Below, one piece after another: positions 1 through 7,923 of a DNA stretch of 15,000 bases (positions within the stretch are counted from its first letter, which is position 1; each line of letters starts with the position of its first letter). The DNA comes from Neocallimastix lanati (nom. inval.) (Eukaryota > Neocallimastigomycota > Neocallimastigomycetes > Neocallimastigales > Neocallimastigaceae): contig JACVTC010000322.1 in NCBI GenBank assembly GCA_016946835.1, positions 25,001 to 40,000 of the forward strand, in the 5' to 3' direction. Below the pieces are notes generated by a model, which saw only the letters and a program-made list of their open reading frames with translations, ran no database searches and was not told the origin of the DNA. The position numbers were made by a program, and so were the translations under genes.

Positions 1-649
1 TTATAATAAAAAAATAAAATAAAAAAAAGATAAATATTTTTTTTGTAATTTTCTTGAAATAAAATAAAATATTTTCATATTTATTTATAACTGTAATTTT
101 TTAAAAAAAAATAAAAATAAATAAATAATAATTAAATAAATATTTTATATATATAAAATAAAATATTTATATAATATATATATATATTTGATAATAAAAA
201 GTAAAAAAATAAAAAAAATAAAAATAAAAAAAAATAAAAAAAAATAAAAATAAAAAAATAAAATAAAAAATAAAAAAATAAAATAAAAAATAAAAAAATA
301 AAATAAAAAATAAAAAAATAAAAAAATAAAATAAAAAATAAAAAATAAAATAAAATAAAAAATAAAATAAAATAAAATATTTTCATATTTATTTATATTT
401 ATAACTGTAATTTTTTATTACATAAATAAATAATAATTAAATAAATATTTTATTTTATAATGAAAAAATAAAATAAAAAAAGAAAAGATAAATATTTTTT
501 TAGTAATTTTCTTGAAATAAATTAAAATATTTTCATATTTATTTATATTTATAACTGTAATTTTTAAAAAAAAAATTGAAAATACATATTAAATAAAAAA
601 TAAAAAATAAATATTTTCATATTTATTAATATTTATATTGAAAATTTTG
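1..649. repeat. AT-only spacer with diverged dispersed repeats
   Basis: Almost pure A/T with no credible gene. A core containing TTTTCATATTTATTTATA followed by AACTGTAATTTTT occurs at about 66-102, 374-416 and 524-565, with a partial copy near 609-636. The sequence just upstream (AAAAGATAAATATTTTTT, then GTAATTTTCTTGAAATAA) is shared by the first and third copies, and the sequence after the core by the first and second. These are therefore pieces of one longer diverged unit of about 140 bp or more. At 261-320 a 20-bp unit (As split by Ts at A3, A6, A7 spacing) is tandemly repeated three times exactly, with a fourth imperfect copy at 241-260. Whether this block belongs to the adjacent transposase element is unknown; I found no inverted copy downstream. 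Confidence 0.75.
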
Positions 650-997
650 ATGGAGGGAAATCTAAAAATTGATATAAGTGAAACAAATCGAGGAAAAGAG
701 CAAATAATTATAGATCGAAAATTTAAATATAATTTTTCAAAATTAAAAAAAGATAATACAAAAATATATAGATGTACTGAATATAAAACATTAAATAAAT
801 GTAAGTCTTTTATTATTTTAAATGATAATAAAGAGGTTTTAAATTATGATTCTTCACATAATCATCCTGGTAATGAAATTAATGCATCCAAATCATTAAT
901 AAAACATAAAATTAAAGATGAAATAAAAAAAAGTTTGATTCCTTCTGATATAAAATCGAAACGTATATTTGATAAAATTTCTCAAGAAATAGGATAT
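650..997 (+). pseudogene. FLYWCH zinc-finger half of a MULE-type transposase gene (5' fragment)
   Basis: This is the N-terminal part of a Mutator-like transposase. The frame is also open four codons further, from a TTG at 638, but the first ATG is at 650 and is the likely eukaryotic start. Residues 38-74 form a FLYWCH-type zinc finger. The motif YRC gives Cys42, Cys51 follows after eight residues, and HNH gives His70 and His72 (C-x8-C-x18-H-x-H). FLYWCH domains bind DNA and often sit in front of MULE transposase domains. The segment after residue 80 is basic and helical-looking. The reading frame is cut after codon 116 by a 1.3-kb LTR-type element, and an accidental 6-codon tail runs into its LTR to a stop at 1013-1015. 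The frame resumes exactly at 2332. Codon use is AT-rich like the rest of the window. I am confident of the domain; the gene is not functional as it stands. Confidence 0.85.
993..997. repeat. Target-site duplication, left copy (GATAT)
   Basis: GATAT directly precedes the left LTR. The same five bases directly follow the right LTR at 2327-2331. Five bp is the usual duplication length for Ty1/copia- and Ty3-type integrases. Confidence 0.9.
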
Positions 998-1367
998 TGT
1001 AACGAATTTTGTTAATCACCAGGTTGGTGCATTAACTTAAATAAACAAATAAATGTAAAATATTGAAAAACACTTTAAATATTAAAATATTATTTAACAA
1101 ATCATTTATTTTATCAAGATATTTATTTATTTATTTATTTAATGTTTAATGTTAATGAAACCTCGAAATTATTAAACTAATTTTAAACTACATGTTTTTA
1201 TATCAAAATAAAATCAAACCTAATAATTTGATTGGTAAAATAATTTATAATAAAATTTAACAAAATAATATTTTCAATAAACAAAAAGTGTAATAGATGG
1301 AGTCGAACCAGTGACATCTTGTACTGAGCTCCAACTATTAACCACTAGACTAATAGGTTTCATTACA
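998..1367. repeat. Left LTR, 370 bp
   Basis: Starts TGTAACG and ends CATTACA. Identical to the copy at 1957-2326 (constant offset 959). It contains a short hairpin, CACCA-GGT-TGGTG, at 1017-1029, a TTTA microsatellite near 1122-1140, and an antisense tRNA-like segment occupying its last ~85 bp. Confidence 0.95.
1283..1367 (-). ncRNA. Degenerate tRNA-like Pol III unit in the left LTR
   Basis: Identical copy of the unit in the right LTR. The A box is at 1352-1342, the B box at 1309-1299 and the T5 run at 1287-1283, all on the minus strand. A Pol III transcript from this copy would be antisense to the transposase remnant and stay within the LTR. Confidence 0.55.
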
Positions 1368-1419
1368 ACGCTCTCCTCCAAGGAACGGATTCCAGACGTT
1401 CTAAAGGTTAATAACTAAG

Positions 1420-1539
1420 TAACCAGCAATGAAAACTGGGAGAAATTACACAGAATAAAAGAGCTAACCAGGAAGTATATCTGGGAGAAATTACAGCGAG
1501 TTTAGAGGTAACCAGCAGCAGAGACTGGGAGAAATTACA
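1420..1539 (+). repeat. Three-copy tandem hairpin motif inside the LTR element
   Basis: TAACCAG, nine variable bases, then CTGGGAGAAATTACA occurs at 1420-1450, 1465-1495 and 1509-1539, a period of 45 then 44 bp. The 9-base loop and the 13-14-base linkers differ between copies, while the flanking blocks are identical. Each copy can fold as CCAG/CTGG with a loop of exactly nine nucleotides. Invariant stem arms with a variable loop of fixed length suggest an RNA structural signal, for example packaging, dimerisation or protein binding, rather than coding sequence. No function is assigned. Confidence 0.8.
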
Positions 1540-1695
1540 ACTAGTGGATTCGTGGTTGATTTAGCCATAAGTCAGAAGTCAGTGGCAGAAATAGTGGTAG
1601 AAGCAAAGATGCGCGGAGAAGGGCTTGTTTCCGAGAAGATCAAAAATTTCCATAAAACGTTGAGAAAATATGAGCTAAAGGGTTCCAACTGGTAG
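1468..1695 (+). other. Open stretch in the LTR-element interior, possible gag remnant
   Basis: This stretch has no stop for 75 codons and ends at TAG 1693-1695. Its first ATG is at 1609, which gives a 28-residue basic peptide beginning MRGEG and ending KGSNW. Composition is less AT-biased than elsewhere, as in the whole element interior. I recognise no domain, zinc knuckle or protease motif. It overlaps the hairpin repeats, whose period is not a multiple of three in one interval. It is probably a decayed fragment or chance. Confidence 0.2.
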
Positions 1696-1943
1696 AAAGT
1701 GATTTTTCCTTGATGGATGGGTTAGTTTCTTGATGGAACGAACATTCTAGAACTGAGAATCAGGTGTAACAGAAAACATAGAACGTCGGATAAGGATTAC
1801 AGAAGCACTGACCAAAGAAAGTGTTTTTCAGAGTTATATCTAAATATATGAATATATATTATATAAAGAAATTATATAAATAGAGTTAGTTAAAGTTTAC
1901 TAAAACGAGCCAAAATACACCAAGGTGGTGACTTAGTTGCTTT

Positions 1944-1950
1944 AGGGAGG
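1944..1950 (+). promoter_or_regulatory. Polypurine-tract-like run before the right LTR
   Basis: AGGGAGG lies six bases before the right LTR, where a plus-strand primer tract would be expected if the element is read left to right. It is short and not directly abutting. The competing candidate for the opposite orientation is GGAGGAGAG on the minus strand (1379-1371), three bases from the left LTR and longer. Confidence 0.3.
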
Positions 1951-1956
1951 TTTCAT

Positions 1957-2326
1957 TGTAACGAATTTTGTTAATCACCAGGTTGGTGCATTAACTTAAA
2001 TAAACAAATAAATGTAAAATATTGAAAAACACTTTAAATATTAAAATATTATTTAACAAATCATTTATTTTATCAAGATATTTATTTATTTATTTATTTA
2101 ATGTTTAATGTTAATGAAACCTCGAAATTATTAAACTAATTTTAAACTACATGTTTTTATATCAAAATAAAATCAAACCTAATAATTTGATTGGTAAAAT
2201 AATTTATAATAAAATTTAACAAAATAATATTTTCAATAAACAAAAAGTGTAATAGATGGAGTCGAACCAGTGACATCTTGTACTGAGCTCCAACTATTAA
2301 CCACTAGACTAATAGGTTTCATTACA
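1957..2326. repeat. Right LTR, 370 bp
   Basis: Exact direct repeat of 998-1367 with no substitution that I can find, so the insertion is young or the LTRs were recently homogenised. Ends CATTACA, followed by the GATAT target duplication. It carries the second CACCA-GGT-TGGTG hairpin at 1976-1988 and the second antisense tRNA-like segment. Confidence 0.95.
2242..2326 (-). ncRNA. Degenerate tRNA-like Pol III unit in the right LTR, antisense to the transposase
   Basis: Read on the minus strand from the LTR end. TAGTCTAGTGG (2311-2301) fits the Pol III A box and the D-arm of Glu/Asp/Gln-type tRNAs. GGTTCGACTCC (2268-2258) matches the B-box consensus GGTTCGANTCC exactly. The two boxes are 32 bp apart, a normal tRNA spacing. 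A T5 run (2246-2242), the usual Pol III terminator, follows one base after the tRNA-like body. TGTAATG at the LTR tip can pair with TATTACA near the 3' end like an acceptor stem (six pairs plus a G-T). However, the T-stem pairs only in its inner three positions, the D-stem is poor and the body is about 79 nt. It is therefore a tRNA pseudogene or SINE-head-like promoter rather than a working tRNA. An anticodon cannot be assigned with confidence. Confidence 0.55.
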
Positions 2327-2331
2327 GATAT
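2327..2331. repeat. Target-site duplication, right copy (GATAT)
   Basis: Matches 993-997. Deleting 998-2331, which leaves one GATAT, restores the transposase reading frame (codon 116 TAT joins ATA at 2332). This independently supports the boundaries. Confidence 0.9.
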
Positions 2332-3432
2332 ATATGCCCTGAATATAAAACAATTAAAACCCAAATAACAAGATATAAAAACAAACAATTATTTCCTTAT
2401 GTAAAAACATTTGATGAAGTTCCTAATGTATCTTAATATTATAAAACAATAAGAGGTGAATACTTTATGATATTCAAAAATTCTAATATAATAATTTTTC
2501 AATCACCATTCCAAGCAAAATTATTTATGGAGAATAAACATATATTTGCTGATGGTACATTTTTAATAGCTCCAACTAATAGTTATCAAGTATTCATTAC
2601 CAGAACTTATGTTACAGAATTAAATTATTTTTACACTACTTCCATGTCAATATTAAAAAACAAAGAACAAATAACTTACGAAATATTATTTAATGAAATA
2701 AAAAAAAATATAATTAAATATAATGCAAATATTAATTTCTCAGAAAAAATTTTTCATTGTGATTTTGAAAAAGGAATATCTAATGCAGTGGAAAATATTT
2801 TTCCCAATATAAATATTAAATATTGTTTTTGGCATTATAAAAGATTATTAATGACGAAAAAAAATAAATTATGTTACAAGGAAGTGGAAGATCATAATAT
2901 TTTAAATACTTATTATAAAGCCATTTCTAATTTATGTTTTATTAATATTGAATACATACCTGATATTTTTAATAAAATTAAAAATACATGCGAGAGATAT
3001 GAATCTACCTGTTCCCAATTTTTGAATTTTTTAGATTATTTTGAGAAAACATTTCTAAATATCTATAATATAAAATATTGGAATTATTACAACAATATAG
3101 ACCACATAACAAATAATGCTTCAGAATCTTATAACAGTTATTTAAAAAATTTATTTGTAAAAAAACCTTCATTTTATAAATTAATATATACAATACAATT
3201 TGAAGAATCTATATCTTACTATGATTACCAAATGAGAATTAAAGGAATTTGGAGAAAAAAGAGCAGAATATCAGAAAGGGTTGATGAAATTAATATTTTA
3301 GTGGAATATTATAAAAATATGGAAGCCGAATTAAAAAATATTGGATGTAGTAAAAATGATATCATCGAAAATTGGTTTAATTGTTTAATTAGATTGAATA
3401 ATGAAATCGTTAATTTTAATAAATCCAAATAA
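2332..3432 (+). pseudogene. MULE-type DDE transposase domain (3' fragment of the interrupted gene)
   Basis: This is the catalytic half of the gene begun at 650. From 2332 the frame is open for 34 codons up to a TAA at 2434-2436, then continues in the same frame to a stop at 3430-3432. The stretch from the ATG at 2467 looks like a 321-residue ORF but is only an internal part of the domain. Numbering from that Met, the RNase-H-fold DDE signatures are Asp29 in ADGTF, Asp99 in HCDFEKG, the C-x2-H pair Cys120/His123 in CFWHY, and Glu220 in TNNASES. This is the classic order for the MULE/FAR1-type transposase family, which moves DNA by cut and paste. All three acidic residues are retained, so decay is recent: one nonsense codon plus the LTR-element insertion. 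A C-terminal zinc knuckle is not evident. I did not find terminal inverted repeats. Confidence 0.9.
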
Positions 3433-4222
3433 AAGTAATTATTAAAATCCTTTCAAAATCATAATTACAATTAATTGATAATTAGATTTTTTTATTTAAT
3501 AAGATATTGAAATTTATTTAATATTTATTGATAGGGTTAGCTTAAAAAATTTTTAAAAAAAATTTTTTTATAAATTTATTTTAAATATTTTTTACTATTA
3601 ATTAATATTATTAAATAAAATATATTAAAAGATATCTTTATTATTAGTATTATAAAATATTAAAAATATGAATGTATTGCATTTCGCCTTATTTTTATTT
3701 TATATAGTAGTGAATAAATAAATAAATAAAAAACTTTTATAAAATAAACCAATTATTAAATTATTATATTTTTTAAAAATATATATTGTATTTTTCATAT
3801 TTTTAATAAATATTTCAAATATACATTTTAAATATTTATAATGATATTTATGTATTATGATAAAAATATAATACTTATAAAAGGAAATAATTAATATTTT
3901 AAATTATTTCTATTAGGCACTCTTAAAAAACTTTACTATTTTTACAAATAGTAATGTTCTTTTTGTTAGTTTATTATATTTGTATAAGTATAATATAAAT
4001 ATCTAAAATAACTTATTATTTAATAATATTATTATTACTTTAAAAAAATTTTAATTTAATATTTATAATTAAATTTTCAAATAATCTATTAAGTTAAACA
4101 TAATGTTCCTAAGTAAAAAAGATTTTTGTAAAATATAAATTTTAATTAAAATATTTGATAAAAAATATTAAAAAGGAAATAATAATTTTAAAATGAATTT
4201 TTAAAAATAAAATAAAAAAAAT
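3433..4222. other. AT spacer downstream of the transposase
   Basis: No gene found. The only notable structure is a perfect inverted repeat at 3933-3954: TTACTATTT, a 4-base TTAC loop, then AAATAGTAA. It has nine pairs including one G-C. In DNA this AT-rich, a stem of this length could arise by chance. I looked here for the inverted terminus expected of a MULE and did not find a partner for the 1-640 repeats. Confidence 0.6.
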
Positions 4223-6618
4223 ATAGAATATAATAATATAGAAGTACAAATATATAAAATAAAATAAAATAAACAGTAGAATTTGTATATAAAGTACAGA
4301 TTGAATAAAATTAAATAAAATAAAAAGTAGAATATTAAATAAGAAAGTACAGATTGAATAATATAAAATAAAATAAAATAAAATAAAATAAAATAAAATA
4401 AAATAAAATAAAATAAAATAAAATAAAATAAAATAAAATAAAATAAAATAAAATAAAATAAAATAAAATAAAATAAAATAAAATAAAATAAAATAAAATA
4501 AAATAAAATAAAATAAAATAAAATAAAATAAAATAAAATAAAATAAAATAAAATAAAATAAAATAAAATAAAATAAAATAAAATAAAATAAATAAAATAA
4601 AATAAAATAAAATAAAATAAAATAAAATAAAATAAAATAAACAGTAGAATTTGTATATAAAGTACAGATTGAATAAAATTAAATAAAATAAAAAGTAGAA
4701 TATTAAATAAGAAAGTACAGATTGAATAATATAAAATAAAATAAAATAAAATAAAATAAAATAAAATAAAATAAAATAAAATAAAATAAAATAAAATAAA
4801 ATAAAATAAAATAAAATAAAATAAAATAAAATAAAATAAAATAAAATAAAATAAAATAATAAGTAGAATATTAAATAAGAAAGTACAGATTGAATAAAGT
4901 AAAATAAAATAAAATAAAATAAAATAAATAGTAGAATATGAATATAAAGTACAGATTGAATAAAATAAAATAAAATAAAATAAAATAAAATAAAATAAAA
5001 TAAAATAAAATAAAATAAAATAAAATAAAATAAAATAAAATAAAATAAAATAAAATAAAATAAAATAAAATAAAATAAAATAAAATAAAATAAAATAAAA
5101 TAAAATAAAATAAAATAAAATAAAATAAAATAAAATAAAATAAAATAAAATAAAATAAAATAAAATAAAATAAAATAAAATAAATAAAATAAAATAAAAT
5201 AAACAGTAGAATTTGTATATAAAGTACAGATTGAATAAAATTAAATAAAATAAAAAGTAGAATATTAAATAAGAAAGTACAGATTGAATAATATAAAATA
5301 AAATAAAATAAAATAAAATAAAATAAAATAAAATAAAATAAAATAAAATAAAATAAAATAAAATAAAATAAAATAAAATAAAATAAAATAAAATAAAATA
5401 AAATAAAATAAAATAAAATAAAATAAAATAAAATAATAAGTAGAATATTAAATAAGAAAGTACAGATTGAATAAAGTAAAATAAAATAAAATAAAATAAA
5501 ATAAATAGTAGAATATGAATATAAAGTACAGATTGAATAAAATAAAATAAAATAAAATAAAATAAAATAAAATAAAATAAAATAAAATAAAATAAAATAA
5601 AATAAAATAAAATAAAATAAAATAAAATAAAATAAAATAATAAGTAGAATATTAAATAAGAAAATACAGATTGAATAAAATAAAATAAAATAAAATAAAA
5701 TAAAATAAATAGTAGAATATGAATATAAAGTACAGATTGAATAAAATAAAATAAAATAAAATAAAATAAAATAAAATAAAATAAAATAAAATAAATAGTA
5801 GAATATGAATATAAAGTACAGATTGAATAAAATAAAATAAAATAAAATAAAATAAAATAAAATAAAATAAATAGTAGAATATGAATATAAAGTACAGATT
5901 GAATAAAATAAAATAAAATAAAATAAAATAAAATAAAATAAAATAAAATAAAATAAAATAAAATAAAATAATAAGTAGAATATTAAATAAGAAAATACAG
6001 ATTGAATAAAATAAAATAAAATAAAATAAAATAAAATAAAAAGTAGAATATTAAATAAGAAAATACAGATTGAATAAAATAAAATAAAATAAAATAAAAT
6101 AAAATAAATAGTAGAATATGAATATAAAGTACAGATTGAATAAAATAAAATAAAATAAAATAAAATAAAATAAAATAAAATAAAATAAAATAAAATAAAA
6201 TAAAATAAAATAAAATAAAATAAAATAAAATAAAATAAAATAAAATAAAATAAAATAAAATAAAATAAAATAAAATAATAAGTAGAATATTAAATAAGAA
6301 AATACAGATTGAATAAAATAAAATAAAATAAAATAAAATAAAAAGTAGAATATTAAATAAGAAAATACAGATTGAATAAAATAAAATAAAATAAAATAAA
6401 ATAAAATAAAATAAATAGTAGAATATGAATATAAAGTACAGATTGAATAAAATAAAATAAAATAAAATAAAATAAAATAAAATAAAATAAAATAAAATAA
6501 ATAGTAGAATATGAATATAAAGTACAGATTGAATAAAATAAAATAAAATAAAATAAAATAAAATAAAATAAAATAAAATAAAATAAAATAAAATAAAATA
6601 AAATAAAATAAAATAAAT
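4223..6618. repeat. Composite satellite: (TAAAA)n arrays punctuated by 21 conserved ~35-bp islands
   Basis: Long pure pentamer runs (longest about 4364-4590, some 45 units) are interrupted by islands starting AGTAGAAT at 4275, 4326, 4643, 4694, 4862, 4930, 5205, 5256, 5439, 5507, 5643, 5711, 5797, 5873, 5974, 6042, 6110, 6281, 6344, 6417 and 6503, plus an eroded copy at about 4223. Type A islands (11) continue TTGTATATAAAG or ATGAATATAAAG. Type B islands (10) continue ATTAAATAAGAAAG or ATTAAATAAGAAAA. Both end TACAGATTGAATA. The block of four islands at 4643-4964 recurs at 5205-5541 with offsets 562, 562, 577 and 577; the last two differ by three pentamers. The first pair, at 4275 and 4326, recurs 368 bp on. 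The first five B copies have AAAGTACAG and the last five AAAATACAG. The array has therefore grown by both unit slippage and segmental duplication. Confidence 0.95.
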
Positions 6619-7923
6619 ATGAAATATAATAAAATAAAAAAATTATTTGAATTATAATAAAAATACAAATATTAATAAAAATAATATAAAATAAAATAAA
6701 TAAATATTTGAATTATAATAAATTGCAAGTATCAGTCGAAATAAAATAAAATAATATAAAATAAATAAATATGCAGTGAAATAATAATATATAATATGAT
6801 AAAAAAAAATAAATAAGATATTGATATGAAATTAATATAAAAACTGAATTTAGCAACAAATAAATTTTATAATAAAGTAAATGATATAGCATATATATAT
6901 GTTAACATGAATTTTATTATAATTTTTACAGTATTATTAATGTAAATTATTATAAATTATTATATTTCCATATAATAAACAAACTTTATAGTTAAAAAAT
7001 AGTATAAAAAAAATATTATTATATTATTATTAAATAAATAAATGAATAAATTAATAAATAAATAAAAATTTTCAAAATATGGCGAATGTAAATCATCTTT
7101 TTTTTTGAAATATATCACATTTTAAATATTTTTAATAATTATTTTTTCAAAGAAATTATATGTGCCATTTTATTTTAATGTTTTAAATATTATATTCATA
7201 AATAAAAATTTATAAAAAATAAAATAAGCCACATTCCGAAACGCACCACCCTCAGTGTAATTTTATAATATTTATTGAGACTAATTCAATATCACATGAC
7301 ATTTCAAAAATTAATGGTTAAAAAATGTACATAAATAGATATATAGCATTATTTGGTAAATTTTTATAAAAAATATATATATTATAATGTATTATAGTAT
7401 ATTATTTAATTTATTATTTAAATTTATTATAATTGTTAGTATTTAAATATTTATGTATTCATATATATATGAAAAAACAAAAAAAAATAAATAAATAAAA
7501 ACTATTATAAAAAATATTATAAAAATATTTATATATAATTTTTTATTTTTGTTCCTTTATATAATAAAAAGAAAAAATATATATATATAAATTTTTTTAT
7601 TTTTTATAATTAAATTAATAAAGATTAAATATATAGTAAAAATTCAATAAATCATAATTATTTATACATTATTATTATTCAAATATAAAAAAAAAAAATA
7701 AAATAAAAAAATAAAAATAAAAATAAAAATAAAAATCATCACTTACTTCAAAAAGAAATTATTATTACTGAAAATTAAAAAATAAAAATTATAATTAAAA
7801 GATAAAAAAAAAATAAAAATAAAAAAATAAAAAATAAATTATTTAAAAATAAAAAATAAAATCTAATATTTAAATTTTTCAATTTATTTATTAATATATA
7901 TAATACAAATTTAAATAAAAAGA
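6619..7923. other. AT spacer and upstream region of the first MFS copy
   Basis: No gene seen. Most is A/T low complexity. One short richer island at 7229-7257 (CCACATTCCG, then AAACGCACCACCC) stands out because C and G are otherwise nearly absent, and could be a protein-binding site. The last 60 bp before the ATG at 7924 are A-rich, as before the other genes here. TATA-like strings occur everywhere, so no promoter can be singled out. Confidence 0.5.

Larger units (their letters stand above)
998..2326. mobile_element. TRIM-like non-autonomous LTR element nested in the transposase gene
   Basis: A 1329-bp insertion bounded by two 370-bp direct repeats that I find identical base for base. The repeats begin TGTAACG and end CATTACA, so they have the canonical TG...CA ends with a 5-bp inverted TGTAA/TTACA. 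The insertion is flanked by a 5-bp target duplication (GATAT). The interior is only 589 bp and has no gag, protease, reverse transcriptase or integrase reading frame. This matches terminal-repeat retrotransposons in miniature (TRIMs), which depend on an autonomous partner. No primer-binding site starting TGG follows either LTR end. Purine-rich tracts lie near both interior ends (AGGGAGG at 1944-1950 on plus, GGAGGAGAG at 1379-1371 on minus), so the element's orientation is undecided. Identical LTRs indicate recent insertion. Interior GC is clearly above that of the flanks, which suggests a different origin. Confidence 0.92.

Noticed and set aside
132-386. Minus-strand open frame rich in Phe, Tyr, Leu and Ile
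   Set aside because: It is the translation of A/T low-complexity and a 20-bp tandem repeat; no membrane-protein pattern beyond composition.
1283-1367. Functional tRNA gene
   Set aside because: The T-stem pairs at only three positions, the D-stem is poor and the spacing around the acceptor is wrong, so it is called tRNA-like only.
998-2326. Insertion as a spliceable intron of the transposase gene
   Set aside because: It has direct 370-bp LTRs, TG...CA ends and a target duplication; the start is TGTAAC at the LTR tip and the end ACA, not an AG acceptor.
4223-6618. CRISPR-like repeat/spacer appearance of the islands
   Set aside because: The material between islands is pure pentamer of widely varying length, not unique spacers, and the genome is eukaryotic.
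6051-6668. 205-codon minus-strand open frame with a Phe-Tyr-Phe-Ile-Leu repeat
   Set aside because: A 5-bp satellite lacking stops on one strand necessarily gives a pentapeptide repeat; it lies wholly inside the TAAAA array.
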